Positions 1-13,221 of a stretch of DNA of 64,000 nucleotides are shown here, piece by piece. The stretch is from Chionis minor (taxonomy: Eukaryota > Chordata > Aves > Charadriiformes > Chionididae). The translations under genes were made by a program, and so were the position numbers. The notes below the pieces were generated by a model. That model made no database searches and was not told the DNA's origin. It was given only the letters and a program-made list of their open reading frames with translations. The stretch covers positions 626,566 through 690,565 of the forward strand of contig VZSF01001520.1 of assembly GCA_013398295.1 (NCBI GenBank), written 5' to 3'. How positions within the stretch are numbered: position 1 is the first letter of the stretch; each line of letters opens with the position of its first letter.

Positions 1-1025
1 TTTCTCTCAGATTCCTGCCTACAGAATCTTCTGTGCTTCAGGGATTGATGTTGAGGAAATACATTAAGGACTGAAATGCTTTGGTACAGCAATAATAGAG
101 GGTACAGGAAGGTCAGGAGAGCTCATGTGGGAGGCTGAGCGTGAGATTACAGTCTGTGTCCCATTTGGCAACGTCAGTTGTACCGATCCTAGACCGTACA
201 GGGGTGTGTGTTACTGCAGCGAACTGAGGTTACTGACACACAGCGAAGGAGCTGTAAACGGAAAGGGTGTTGTTTTTAAATTGTCATGAAGCCACAATAG
301 TTTAGTTTCATAAAACATTCTAGAGGCAATGAGAATCTGTTGCAATGGTTTAATGCTCTTTTGGTTCCTTCAGCATTGTATTGCTGTTAACCATACCTCC
401 TGAAGACAGAGAGGGAGTTTGACAGTAATATCTTTTGGTTAAGTGATTCACAGTCACTGGTGGATATCAAAGCAATGAGGGACTCTGCTAGTAATGTGAC
501 TGCTTAGAATGGAAATTGTTTCCTTCAAGGACATTTTAGGTCACATAAGAAGGATCCTTTAAGGCACCACAATTTATAAATAATTTATAAGACTTAATTC
601 CAGCACTTCACAGGGTGGCACCTTTGAACTGGGTGCTGCCTCTTAAAATGAAGGATCATTTCTCATGTAGCAGACCTGTCTCTCGGCCTGCTGAAAATGG
701 CTTTAAATGGAATTACTAGTTTAACACAAAGCAGTGTCTTTTCAGTGCTTATTGTCTCTTAAAGCATTGGTGTGAACTGTGTCAGACTGGCTAGAACTTG
801 AGCTGAAAGAATTATTGCGAGTATGTATTAGTGAATTAGCAAAGCCAAATGTGCACTCCTAGCAGGATAGTCCTGCTCCATGCAGCTTTTCTAGAAGATT
901 TTTGGAGTAAAACTTAGCAGAGAAACATTTCTGTAGTTATGAAAACTATTGAAAGACATGAGGTTTTTTTAAATATTAACTCTTTTTCTGGGCTCATTAT
1001 ATGCTTTGTTCTGTTTGTTTTTTAG
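1..1025 (+). other. SLC25A33: SLC25A33 intron (3' part)
   Basis: No coding similarity or RNA gene seen. It ends in the T-rich tract and acceptor of the exon at 1026. The 671-base intron between the two coding exons (1310-1980) is likewise featureless. Confidence 0.8.
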
Positions 1026-1309
1026 AGTCAGGGGTTCAAAACCAATGAATGCTTTGCAGTGTGCTAGATACGTTTACCAGACAGAAGGTATCCGTGGCTT
1101 TTATAGAGGCCTGACTGCCTCCTATGCTGGGATTTCGGAGACCATTATCTGCTTTGCTATTTATGAAAGTTTAAAAAAGCACTTAAAGGAAGTCCAGCTG
1201 CCCCCTTCTCCTCCTAATGGGACCGAAAGGAACTCCACAAACTTCTTTGGACTGATGTTTGCTGCTGCTGTTTCCAAGGGCTGTGCCTCTTGTATCGCTT
1301 ATCCACATG
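1026..1309 (+). CDS. SLC25A33: SLC25A33 penultimate coding exon
   Basis: Acceptor TTTTTTAG ends at 1025. The first base completes a codon, followed by V-R-G-S-K. The donor is CATG|GTATGT and the exon ends one base into the Glu codon of the carrier signature. It covers the matrix helix and even-numbered membrane helix of repeat 2 and the start of repeat 3 ([22 protein letters not shown]). An acceptor two bases later (AGAG) would break the frame, so 1026 was chosen. Reading into the intron stops at 1374. Confidence 0.93.
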
Positions 1310-2183
1310 GTATGTTAACTTCTTCTTCTATGATTGCAGTCGAACAGCTGTCGCCTGTAATCCAAGACAAATGATGGGGCTTAGGGCTGTAAAATTCTTA
1401 GTCGTTTGAATGGCCAAATGCACGTTACTGTGGCATATGCACACACATTGGCATTTTCAGTACAGGTCCCACCATTCCTAGTTAGCCATAGTTGGTGATA
1501 GGGACTTCCTAGCTTAAAAACATCTCAAAAAATGCCAAAAAAAAATGGAATGCCTAATACTTCTCACTAGTAGCCTCATCTAGCTGAGTACCCACAGCCT
1601 CCGGGATTCTGTGATCAAGTGGTGGGAAACACTTGCGGGCTGAGCAGCATTATTCTTTTTGGATAGACATGAATGTTATCATGGTTATATAGAAAGAGCA
1701 ATATTGATTATCTGAGCATCAGTGAAGCATTTAGTTCTGTAGTAGCTTGAACAAGCAAATAATTCATTTATTCCACATGAAAGGGAACTCAGCTTTAACT
1801 TTGCTTCTTGCCTGACGGGCAATGTGTACAGGATTCCATGGCTGAAAGAACTGGTGGGCAATTGGTACAGGAAGGTTTTCATGTCCCTGGGTTTTGCGTA
1901 CTCTTTCCTGGTAATGGCATGTTTCTCAATGGGAAAGTGTAAGTCTTGTTAACTTTGGGCTCTGTTTTACTTTTCTGCAGAGGTCATACGGACACGGCTG
2001 CGAGAAGAAGGCACTAAGTACAAGGCTTTCATTCAGACAGCACGTCTGGTAGCACGTGAAGAAGGCTATCTCGCCTTCTATAGAGGACTCTTTGCCCAAC
2101 TCATCCGGCAGATACCAAACACAGCCATTGTGTTGTCCACCTATGAATTGATTGTGTATCTGTTAGAAGACCATGCAAAGTAG
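1026..2183 (+). CDS. SLC25A33: SLC25A33, mitochondrial pyrimidine nucleotide carrier (last two coding exons, 5' part outside window)
   Basis: Joined coding exons 1026-1309 and 1981-2183 encode the C-terminal half of a mitochondrial carrier (SLC25 family) of the inner mitochondrial membrane. From knowledge of the family, SLC25A33 (PNC1) exchanges UTP and other pyrimidine nucleotides between cytosol and matrix and supports mtDNA and mtRNA synthesis. The sequence shows the end of carrier repeat 2 ([19 protein letters not shown]) and all of repeat 3. The repeat 3 signature PHEVIRTR (the PxExxR type) is created exactly across the splice junction, and the protein ends in a [14 protein letters not shown] tail. 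SLC25A36 differs at several of these positions (for example HFVIYESIKQ in place of [10 protein letters not shown]), so SLC25A33 is the better match. Upstream exons lie left of the window. TMEM201 follows on the same strand, as in human. Confidence 0.95.
1981..2183 (+). CDS. SLC25A33: SLC25A33 last coding exon
   Basis: Acceptor CTTTTCTGCAG ends at 1980. The AG of the exon completes Glu, then [14 protein letters not shown] follows. The exon holds the rest of repeat 3, including the [20 protein letters not shown] block that contacts the matrix side. It ends in TAG at 2181-2183 after the residues EDHAK. Phase agrees with the previous exon. Confidence 0.95.
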
Positions 2184-2545
2184 CAGAGCCAAGACTCCTG
2201 TTACAGACTGTACACCAATTTCTTTGTTGAACGAGTAGTCTTTAAGAGACTGATGCAGGTGGCAGTACTGGTGGAAGAACTACAAGTCTGTGACCACCTG
2301 CTGGATATTTCCTTTTGGATTCATGCTTTCTGAAAGGTCTCCAGTCATTAACGTTAATAGTTAATTATAACTTTTTTTAACTTAATGATAATTAAAGTAC
2401 TACTAAATTAAATTACACTATTTAAGTATATGTTTGTTCTTTTTCTTAAGCACAGCCATATGTGGTCAAGGAATGTACCTCATACTATCAAGTGATCTCT
2501 TGGACTCATGTTCATTAAAACTGTATTAAAACAGGAGAAGAACTG
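2184..2545 (+). other. SLC25A33: SLC25A33 3' UTR with candidate poly(A) signals
   Basis: AT-rich sequence after the stop codon. No AATAAA is present near the stop, but ATTAAA occurs at 2391-2396, 2514-2519 and 2525-2530. The real end of the transcript cannot be chosen from sequence alone. A perfect 12-base palindrome ATTAACGTTAAT lies at 2347-2358. Confidence 0.5.
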
Positions 2546-5500
2546 GTTTGGAAATTTGAAACTCTGTCTTATTACCACTGGAGTCATGTCACTTTTTAGG
2601 ACTGTAATAGCCTAATGCCCAAATAACTTTGAGAATTCTTCTCGTTTATTCATTGCTGTGTGAACATCCCGGAGTGTTCAAGTAAGACAGTCTTGTAGTA
2701 CGTTTCTCTGTTTTGATGGTATGAAATATGCACACCAGAATCTCTGAGAAAAGCCACTTACACTGGCAATATTGCTGGAATGTGATTGCGGGAGGCTTTT
2801 AGTAAAAATGTACTTACAGTGCTGTGTGCAGTTATGCGTTTGGGATGCATGCTTATGCTAGTGTGTGTAAACAGATCTGTCACAACTTGGCTTTTAGCCC
2901 TTGCTTTTGTGGAGGACCGAGCGTAAGGACAGTCGGTGACTGTGGCCTGGCTGCCCGACAGAAATTCCACGAGATGCGGTAACTTGGTCATGTATCCCGA
3001 CCACAGCCTTTTACTGCCAGGGGGCTTTTTTGAGGTACATTTTCCTTATATTTCAATGCTAAGGGTCTGGAGAGTAGGACTGAGGATAAGAGAGGTCCCA
3101 AACACTAGAGACTACAAATGCCATTCTGGATTCTGCTTTACAATATGATGTTCAAGAGTATGTCCCTCTTGATTTGACGTCCTTGTAGAGCAGTGCTTCT
3201 GATGGGAACAAGATACTATGTTATCTCATGAACACAGCACTGGAGGTAACACCAAAAAAATCCACAGCCTACGTAAATAGCTTCTTTATGGCATTACTTG
3301 ATTTCTTATTAAAGGAAATAAGGATTCACCAGCTTAGTGCAGCCTGTTGAACAGTTCTCAGGTTTCATATAGATACAGTATCTGCCTTCCCCTTCAAAGA
3401 CACAATATCAAAGGGTTATTCTTCAGTAGTCACAATACAGTTCTTACAGTTAGAGATCAAAATTCTGCATACTTGAGATTAGTCCTTTCATAAACTTTAG
3501 GATATGCTTTTAATTTTAATAGTCTACCACTTGTATTGCAGCAGAACATTGCAATTAAAGTACTGTATGTGGATAACTAGTGACAGTGCAGGATAAGACA
3601 TTTCCGAACTCAAATGGGTAGATCTGTGTTTTGCTTTGGCCATACTGTGCTCTCCGGTTCATTAGTGTCATTTGCTTTGACAGCTGAGACAAACGCATTT
3701 GAGCCCAGCTTCAGTCTTCCCTGCTGTTGAACTGAACAATGAGCTTCTCATGATTTGAGCAGGTGTTGAGTTCTTCAGCATAAACAAGTGTTTATGGACG
3801 TCTCTGACTTCAAGGACCACATACGGTGGAGGTTTGGACTTGGAGGATCGTGCAAAGCATTAAGAACAGCCTAGTAGTGAGTAGGGCTGTCTTGTATAAG
3901 ATAAAGTTTCCAGGCTAGTATTTTGTTGCAGAAGTACAAGAGGTTGATACCTGGATTGAAACCTTCACGTTCTCCTTAGAAGCCAGCTGATGACTGGTAC
4001 TTGAGGTCATATTTGACATCAATGTGATGGAGGAACATAGTGCAAATAGGGTAGAATGTGTGTATACCTCATTATGAGGCAAAACTGCAAAAAATAACTG
4101 ATTTCTATTATGTCTTACTGAAAGGAACATATCACATTACCCCTAGGCTAAAATAGGAAACAGCTGAGTAACTGAAAGCTGGCATGCCTCTTTTTTTATG
4201 GAGAGGATGAGCAGCAAAAGCTTTAGTCTCTTTATAGGAGGCAAAACTGTCATACAGTGCTGTTTCTATTTTGGAGAACTGGGACAGTTGTGCTGCTACT
4301 TTGAAACATTTTCTGAGGTTTGCTTTCTTAAATTAGTATTCCTCTGTCCTTAAAGTATACTAGCTGCCTTTTAAAATGTTAGTCAAATGCGTAGACTGCT
4401 GATACCTTTTGAGAATGAGGGAGTTCGGGACTCAGTAAGAGAGAAAGCAAGAGAAAGTGAACAATTTTGTGTTCTGCCTAAATCTGATGGAAAATCAGGA
4501 ATTCTACTGGATTTTTGGTTTTGTTTTGTAAGCTTTGCTACCAACCCTGACAGAACTAGTCTTAATTTGATAGGGGGTTAATAAGCTATATTGGAAGCTA
4601 ATAGAATTTCTGAATTAGTGTAATTTACTTCTTTTTCATTCCTTTCTCTACTAGACTTTTTAAAATTCACTAACACTTGATTCCTTAACCCTGTAAAGAG
4701 TTAACATTTTTAGGTGATGCTCTGTGAGCAATCCCGTTGATGTCACTTGAGTATGCAGTAAGCCTATTACCAGAGGGAAGAATCTGAAGTAGTTTTTTTC
4801 CAAAGGGACATCTGAATTTAAAAATAACCAACCTTTTTCTGGTTGTGAAAGAAAAATCACTGTTCATTACACTTCTTCAACTTCTACAGAAAGTAAATTT
4901 CATGGAAGGTAGGTAAATTTTTACTGGTTAGAATTTTCAGGGCAGCTTCCCTCCGGTTTAGGGTTCATTACTAGACCCTCCATAGCTTCATTACCAGTAA
5001 GGTGGTGAAACCATCTTATCTGAAGTGACCACAAAAGTTTCTGTTAACTTTACCAGCACTGAGTCTATTCCCATTCATAAATTAACAGTTAAATTGAAAT
5101 TACAAACATTCTGTTGCTACAATAGCATGAGCTACTCATGTTGGTTACTTTAGCTTTGGAAGCGTTTCTTGGGCATTTGAAGATGAAACATTAATTTTCT
5201 CAAGTCTTTGCACTATAAGAACTACTGCCTCCCTTAAGGTATCCATGGTTGCCATATCCCTCAAAATTATCTGCATTTACTGATGGTTGTGATACGTGCT
5301 TGTATTGTGATTGTGCCCCTCACCATAATTTCTAGCTGTTTTGCACAAGTTTCTCATTAGCTCCTTAAAGGAGGAAACTTTTGGTAAACAATGCATCTGT
5401 GGTTGGACTGATACTACAGATGCCGTTGATAGGAAGGGAGGGACTTCTGTAGAAAAAATAGACAAGGTCCTGAGTACAGAATCCTAGAGGACTTGCAGAA

Positions 5501-6579
5501 GTCTTGATGTGCCAGATGACTGGGTTGTTCTTTCTCCTTTCCCTATAATTTAGTCTTGTAAAACAATCCCTAAATAATTGAGTTAACAATGGGAGAAATG
5601 GAAAAATTATGTTCTCCTCGCATTTATCAAGAGGAAATAGTCACTGTTATTCCATAGAATTAATTTCCATGGTTAAATCTGTGGAGACAGAAATGTAACA
5701 GTTAAGACCCCAACCACAGTTAAGACAGGCTTAAAAGTACAGCTTACTTCCAGTACAGATATTTGTCTATGAAGAACTTTTCTATTTGTGACTTTTTAAA
5801 AACATGTTGACACAACTCGGTTCTCCTGAATCTTAAGCAGTTCTGTCTGTTGTTCTGAGAGGGGGTTTTTTTTGGTTTTTAACTAGGAAAACAGCTACGC
5901 AATTTGAGGCAGGGCCAGCCTCCTATCTGGGAGAGGTCTTGTCTTGCCTCCCCAGAAGTAGGGCACAACTGTCAAACCACCGACTGCTTCCAGTGCTGCA
6001 AGAACAGCGAGTGCCACCCGCGAGCTGAGAGGGGGCAGAGCACCAACGGGTGTCACTTTGCTTTCTAGGGGAGAGCTTCCGCACCAGTCTGGCCAGGGAC
6101 CTGAGCGCTTTCCGCAGGATTGTGTTGCTTATCAGTTTATCCGGGGAGAGAGGGAAGGTGTAGAGCAGCAGGCTTCAACTTCTGGCTCACAGGTAACGAG
6201 CTCCCCACAGAGCCCCGTACTTCATTCCTGCTCCGTGTGCCGTGGTGTCCCGTGCCCAAGGGGAGACGTTACGTTACCTGCAGCTTCCTGGGGCCCACAC
6301 AGGGGCCATAACCAGTGCAGTAAAACCAGTGGGGAGGGCACAGGCCTGTAACCGGAGGGACCTTCCATTCTCCCCGGATAACTGGCTGGTTTGGTGGGAA
6401 AGTACATCCTGACAGAGAACCCGTTCTCTTGGAACTCTCTCTTCTTCCCGCTGTGTCACTCCTGTAATTCTCCCCAAAGCTATCCTTTTTCCTCAAAAAC
6501 GCGTGTTAAATTTAATTGCCGCTTCTCCACCTTGTCATAGACCCCGCTGTGCAGTTTCGCTTGTGCAAGCAGCCCTTGC
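2546..6579. other. SLC25A33-TMEM201 intergenic region
   Basis: About 4 kb with only short chance reading frames. No recognisable exon, tRNA or mobile element. GC content rises from about 5.9 kb towards the CpG island. Confidence 0.6.
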
Positions 6580-7500
6580 CAAGGGGGTAAAAATCCCCTT
6601 GGATGGGGTTTAGAACCCTTTCCCCAGGCTTGGGCCTGCAGCGGTGCGAGTCCCCCGGCTGCGGCGGCCGCCCTTCTCCGGGGCGTCTCAGGTCTCGCTG
6701 CTTTCGTAATGCGGAACGGCTCGCCTCTAAATTTAGGAAAAGACAAAAAAAAANNNNNNNNNNNNNNNNNNNNNNNNNNNNNNNNNNNNNNNNNNNNNNN
6801 NNNNNNNNNNNNNNNNNNNNNNNNNNNNNNNNNNNNNNNNNNNNNNNNNNNNNNNNNNNNNNNNNNNNNNNNNNNNNNNNNNNNNNNNNNNNNNNNNNNN
6901 NNNNNNNNNNNNNNNNNNNNNNNNNNNNNNNNNNNNNNNNNNNNNNNNNNNNNNNNNNNNNNNNNNNNNNNNNNNNNNNNNNNNNNNNNNNNNNNNNNNN
7001 NNNNNNNNNNNNNNNNNNNNNNNNNNNNNNNNNNNNNNNNNNNNNNNNNNNNNNNNNNNNNNNNNNNNNNNNNNNNNNNNNNNNNNNNNNNNNNNNNNNN
7101 NNNNNNNNNNNNNNNNNNNNNNNNNNNNNNNNNNNNNNNNNNNNNNNNNNNNNNNNNNNNNNNNNNNNNNNNNNNNNNNNNNNNNNNNCGTCTCTTTGTG
7201 TGAGGTGAAGACCGCGGACATGGCTGCGGCGGGAGCGGTGGCGGGGAACGGCAGGGTCTGTCTCCCGCCCGCCCGCGTTACCCGGGTTGCTGAAGGGCCG
7301 CGGTTTGGGCTTGCTTTTTTTTTTTATTTCCCCTCCTCCTCTTGCTTTCTGCCCTGTTTGAGGCAGCGAAGGAGGGTGTTTCCCTCGTGGGGTTGGTCCA
7401 TGCGGAGGTGGAGGCGTGATGGCAGGGGGGACGGCGGGAGAGCGCCCCGGGAATAACCGCCTTGTGGGCTCGGGGCTGAAATCTGGGGGGATAACACAGA
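6580..7500 (+). promoter_or_regulatory. TMEM201: CpG island, likely TMEM201 promoter and first exon (interrupted by gap)
   Basis: GC- and CpG-rich sequence flanks a 435-base run of N. It is the only CpG island between SLC25A33 and the first visible TMEM201 exon at 13222, so it is the natural promoter. The conserved N-terminal exon of TMEM201, which carries the first hydrophobic segment, is not visible on either side and must end two bases into a codon to join 13222. The ATG at 7220 has good context but has no GT donor in the required phase before 7290, so exon 1 is probably inside the gap. Assignment as TMEM201 promoter is inference. Confidence 0.6.
6754..7188. other. Assembly gap (435 N)
   Basis: Unresolved bases inside the CpG island. 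They begin just after a run of A and end in CpG-rich sequence. Such drop-outs are usual for GC-rich first exons in bird assemblies. Reading frames that span this run are artefacts. Confidence 0.99.
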
Positions 7501-10500
7501 AGTCAAGAGTTGTTAGCGACTGAAAATCCTTCGGTCGTTTGGTTTTCAATTGCACAGAATTTTGCTGACCTTAGAAGGGATTTAAACAGATCGGTTGGGA
7601 AAAACGGTTTGAAAAAGCACCAGGAGAGAAGTCAGGATACAGATTTCGTAAAAGGAGTAAAGCTTAATTTGACAGATTTTTTTTGAATCTAGCACAGTTT
7701 GAAATGAATGTAGGAATATACGGAGTAAGAGGCACTTTAGACTGTGGAAGAGACTCGAGCGCTCGGCTGTCGGTGCTGCTATCGCAGAAGACCGTCCCGA
7801 GCACGCCTGGGGTTGAGGTTCTCTTCAAGTTCACGCTTTCAAATAGAAGCGTATTTCTGCATCCACAACAAAATACTTAGGGTTTGCTCTAAAGCGGTTG
7901 CTGTTTATGTAACCATATAAATGGTCTGTGGTATATTAGCCCGTATCCAAGACTTGGCATTTCTATGGCATATGTAGGGCAGCTAAGAAGTCCTGGTGGC
8001 CTTAAGCAATCCCCAGTGAAGCAGGCGGCATTTCTTTGACCCAGCTGAGGCTGACATGTCTTTTGAGGGAGGAGATTGGATTTGTTTTGCTCAAGTTCAT
8101 CAAAAGGTCTCTGGAATGGGAAGCATTTCTCCTCAAGTCCTTGAAAACTGCTGGTGGGCTGTACATACTTTCAGGAGGTGACCTTGATAATTCTTTGGGG
8201 CTACATATTTGTGTTTGTCAAGACTATTCTGTATTTACTTGATTTCCTATTGTACCTTAGTTAAATGAATCTTCCAAAGTCATGAAGGAGGACAGCTTTA
8301 TAAGGGGCTGATCCAAACACTGAGGTGATACTGCCTTTGGTGCTAATGTTGTGCTACAGCCTTGCTTTGCTCCATTCTCAGCATGAGTGCACTTAGATAT
8401 CTGGCAAAATGCCTTTAGCTCCCTTATAGAAAGGGTAATAAAATATAACAGAAAAATCTAGTGAAGAGTAGTTCTGGAATAACTGTCAAAATACAGAGTT
8501 ACACTACTGTAACTACCAGCATCTAAGGCTGTGCTTTTTGTATCGGAGAGAGAAAAGATTTGATATCCAGATGTGCACAGGAACTCCTTAAATCTTACAA
8601 GTTTGAGCCGGATAGGAAAACTGATATTTTGTGATCTTTCTTCGAGATCACAGCGTGGCTACTTGTTTTTTACTTGTTGGAAGTCGGGTTGCTGAGTTCA
8701 GACCAGCAGCTGTAGCCACATTTCCATCATCATCTGTGCCCCTGCTGATAGTTGGCTGCTGACTTGTTGTCGGTACCGATCTAGAGCACCCGGTGAGAAT
8801 CTCTTTGGGTCCATGATGGCAGAGGCTGCTCCTTCTACAAGTAAAGTCAAGGTAAGCTATCACTGACTCTAAAAGAGGCCGGTAGGAACTTGGGAACTGC
8901 TGTGCAGCTGCTTCCTTTAGTTAAGAAGCCTGTCACAGGTTCTGAGGTGGCAAAAAGAGGCACCTTTTCTGGAGGATCCTGTCCTGATGGCTGCTATTCT
9001 CCAGAGTATTAGAAGTTGCTGCCTCCCTAAAGCTGCCATTTGATAGAAGAGAGCATTGGGGGGGAACAGCACAGGAGGGGGTTATGACTGTGGGCCTGTG
9101 TCCCTCCCTAGATCCACTGGCCACCTTTTTCTCTGTTAAGAGGACGCTAAGTCTGTCTTTTGGGAAAGGATGGGCTGCGTTATAACCTATGATACTGTAC
9201 TAGAAATCTGGTCTTGTGGCTAAGTCTTCAGCCCTGTCTGCAACTGCTAGTTCGGAGCAAATGCACGTATGTTTGGCTGCTGGAAGTTAGACAGCTGTGA
9301 TGCGTCTTTCTCACATTCAGAAATGGGGTTTAGCATTGGGTCTGCAGTGGCAGATGCCTTTATTGACAGGTGATGGACGTGGGCACAAGTTGGAATTATG
9401 GCAGCTCAGTGAGCTGCCACCCAGGAGCTTCCCTAGCTGTGAGCTGAACACGCTCTCAGGCTCAGTGAGCCCCCGTTAAATCAGTCACGCTGACCGTACT
9501 GTGCCATGGGCTTGCTCTGTACTTCGGAGCTTTGGCTTGGTTATGCCAAACCGCCATCAAGTGTTATGCTGATCAAAACTGATCTGCGCAAAAGAGCTGC
9601 TCTTCCTGGTATGTTTTTTCTTCGGATTTGCTGGCATAGCTGTTTGTATAATTGCTTCGTAATCCCATTATGCCAGAACAAAGAGTGTTGCTTTAAATAC
9701 TTTTAATGGAGAACTGTTTTTTTTCATTTAATCCTTGGCAGAGGATGAGGGTAACCCAGTGAAGAACTGTATATCCACCTGTGGCCTCTTTTAAGAATAT
9801 GTAAAAGGAAACATCATCATCTTCTGACCTAGCAGTAAAGGAGCGGGGGAACAGATGTAAATAAAAATATTTAGAAATCCAGTTTATTATTACCAGGTAA
9901 CTGATTTGACCTGCACTTACCAGGGAGACTGTTGTTCTGTCAATCCATTAAAAGTGTGGACTTAAGTATGACCTTAAATTTATGCATAAATGAGGAACAG
10001 TGGAGAATGGTGGGAGTTGGAAGGAATGCAAGTTCCTCCTTAAGTTACACGAGAGACAGAAACTAGTTGCTAACAGTGTTTGTCAATGGGTATTCCTGTA
10101 GTCTGATTTTTGCAAGCACTGTGTACAGGACAGAAAGCTTCTTAGTAAAATAAAGAAGTCCAATAGCCTCTCACAGAGGAACATTTTGTGATATTGTCTC
10201 AGCAGTATCAGACATCTAGGTGTTGATCTCCTAACTGAGTTTAGTCCAGGTGTGTGTCCCCCACAGTGTTGTCTTAAGCACAGATCTTCTACCTGCAAAA
10301 CAATTTGCCTAAACCTGGGAATTTTTTCTAGCTTGTTTGCGTGTGCAGGCTACGTTTTGTGTTAGCACAGCAAGTCAGCTGTTAACGGAATCTCTCTATG
10401 CAGTAAGTAATTCAGTCACTTCTTGCTGCTCAGGTTTTATTTTGCAGGGTGGTTCTTTGTCCAGTGAAGCTACCTCAAGTTAATACAGTGTTAGGTTATA

Positions 10501-13221
10501 AACTCCTTAGAGATGGTTTGCCTAGTGTTCTGCAAGGGATTGAGCACATGGTAAATGCTTCTGTGGGGGTTTGCATTTATCTTCTCATTACAGAATGTCT
10601 GACTTCAGAAACAATGTGTGCTTTAGCTTGTTACCTTCAGCTGCTACCTACCTGTATTCACTCAAGGTATATATAGTTCTGAAGTCATTAAAACTGTATT
10701 TCAGAGGCTTTCCAAATGCAGTACTTGTTTTTAAAGTCCTGACCAATTACTAGAAAATTAGCATCCTACCTACATGTTCTTGCCTCAAATAACCTTTTTT
10801 TTTTTTTTTCATCCAGCAGGTTGGGAGCTTCGGATTTTTTTGCACCTATTTCTATAGCAACAGATTAGGTTCACAAAAAGAAGGATTATTGCTTTTTATC
10901 CTAAATAATCCAGGATTTAGCAATTTCTTTTGCATACATTGTGAGAATGAAGGGCTGCTGTTTAACCCTTGGTAGCACTTCCTCAGACTCAAGAGTGAGA
11001 AATGGAGTCCTGTTTGGAAAAGATGGAAAGATCTTGAGTATTTGATTTCTCATATTAGCAAGTTCTCAAATAGTGTTTGGCACTGGTTCTTTTTTTGCTT
11101 TATAGCAAAGTATAGCTAATTTTTTGGCCCTTGTTTTCCGCTTCTGGGTTATATCTTCCTACTCTGTTAAGTCATGGACACTGAGAGACTGGTGGTAGGT
11201 AGAGACTGAAGTGTGGTGTGTCTTACTTCCATGGGTGCCAGAGGATGGTGCCACAGCGGCACGAAGGTGGGATTGTAGCACCTTCTACAGTTCCTGGGAC
11301 CTGGGCAATAACCTGCATCAGAGGATGGAGTTCAGGTTGTGCTTGCTATCCAAGTCTATGCTCAAGGTGCAGTAGGATTTGTATTTTGGTGGTTAACATA
11401 TTGAAGCCTATGCATTATCTTTTCATAGCTCTTACACTATCACCAACATGTGTTGCTGTCTGTCCTTCAAATGGCTGTTCTGACATGTGTTTTGCTTGGC
11501 CTTTGGACAGTGGTAGCTCATGGATAACTTGGGCTAGCAACCTAGATTTGTGTCTGGATGAAACTCTTTTTTATGCCTGTCAGTTTCAATGGTGGTATTT
11601 TTAACTTGGATCACTTACTGTTTTGAGCCCCTTTGGCAATGAAGAAAGTTGAGCGGTGAATATTCATTTCTGTGGTGTGGGTGTATGCATCTATTTTGAG
11701 ATGAGAATCTGTCACGCTAGTAGCTCCAGCCATTTTCTTTCAGCATCTGGCAGGGAATCCTCTGTACACTCTGGCTTTTTAGGCTTCTTTCTGGTGCTTC
11801 ATTTCAAGCTTATCCTCGTCATCGATACTTAAACAGGAGGCCCAAGCATCACTCCAGAGTTTGAACCAAGTTTCAGGACATGGTCTGTGGAAATGGGAGC
11901 AGGGAATAATGTTAATTGTAGGCATCCTGCTACAAAGGTGATGGCTGAGAGAGAAGTCAGCTTAGCTAAAGGGAGAATCACCTGCCCATTTGGTCACAGG
12001 GTGCCAAACATGTCTGCAGCATTCAGAAGATGTTTTGCTGCAGAATATTGTGGCAGCAGAGAACATTTCGTAGAGCAGGAAGAGGAGAAATTGCTTTTAA
12101 CCGGTGAGCACTTTGGCTACTGTTACTTGCTTTCCAGGCCTTCCGTGAGCCTCGCTGCTCAGCTGCTTTTGCTGCTGCTGTAGAAGCTCTCCAGCGGGAG
12201 ACGTGCGCGTTGTTTGGTGGAGTCTGGCAGCAAACGGAGCTGGTGGCAGCTGGGTCCATGTGTCTGCGTAGCTGCCATAGCGAGTCCCTGCCTGGTTTTG
12301 CCTGAACAGCTGCCCTCCCTTGGAGGTGGGACTGGGACTGGTTATGATCAGCCCCGACAGCTGGGCTCTGCTGCCTTGACCTGCTGGGAAGCTTCTTCGT
12401 GGGTATCGCGCTGAGTTTCAAGACAAATGCAGACCTTCTTTAGCAGGCAGGCTCGAGGGCCAGGCCACTGAAGTTCTTTGCTCAAACATCCGTCCCAACC
12501 TGTTGCAATGGGGCCAGGTCACAGCTGTTTCTCCTGTAGTGACTGGTGCTTTAACAGGATTGTTTTGAAATACAGCAGGCTCATAGATTCAGGTCGTTAG
12601 TCTTTATCCCTTCGATTTCAGTGCATAAAAACTGGGGGAGACATGTTGATTCCTCAGTTCCTTCTTATGTATCCTAAAGCTGTGAAGAAACAGCTATTTG
12701 CCGTGCCTGAAACTTGTGATAATTTGATACGCCCTTATCCTTGAAAAATTTTGTAAAAAGCAGAGCAGACAAAACTGTATGCATTTCCTAGGTTCTGAGG
12801 ACCATCGCATGCAGTTCTTGTGGATCATAACTTCGGTTTTCAAGAATCCTGTGTATTAAGCAGCAGCTCTACTGCACCTTTCATATACATTAACGCTGTT
12901 GATTATGGAGAGGACTTGCACAGCCAAATATGCTTCTGAAAAACAGTGAAGTGGGTTATTCACAAGGTTGATACTAAAGTTCTGGCATGTCCGTGGAACT
13001 AGCACAAAGAGATAGGAGCATCGGACAGAATTTATTTGTACTTTAATAGTCCATCTTTTCATTGCTAAAATGACTACTCTGAGTCGTATTGTTAAAAATA
13101 CTGAATGGGAAGATTGATTGTTTTGCCACCCTCTCTTGCATTTCCCGGTTTGAAAGCCATTGCTTTCCTCTGCATCGGCTGAATTCAGCATTCATGCCTG
13201 CCACGTTTCCTTTCCTAACAG
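7501..13221 (+). other. TMEM201: Probable TMEM201 intron 1
   Basis: About 5.7 kb between the CpG island and the first recognised TMEM201 coding exon. No conserved exon seen. An AAG|GTAAGC donor-like site after an ATGATG at 8813-8851 has no convincing acceptor upstream and ends in the wrong phase to join 13222, so it is not called. Confidence 0.55.

Noticed and set aside
7220..7456. ATG in good context followed by an Ala/Gly-rich frame, considered as TMEM201 exon 1
   Set aside because: No GT donor before 7290 falls in the phase needed to join 13222, and the sequence does not resemble the known N-terminus.
6512..7555. Long frames spanning the first N run (both strands)
   Set aside because: Open only because unresolved bases cannot encode stops.
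8690..8851. Open stretch ending in AAG|GTAAGC, considered as an extra exon
   Set aside because: No good upstream acceptor, wrong phase for the next TMEM201 exon, no protein similarity recognised.
12130..12183. Leucine-rich end of a frame (CTG repeats)
   Set aside because: Four to five CTG/TTG units in an intron; a short triplet run, not a membrane segment of an exon.
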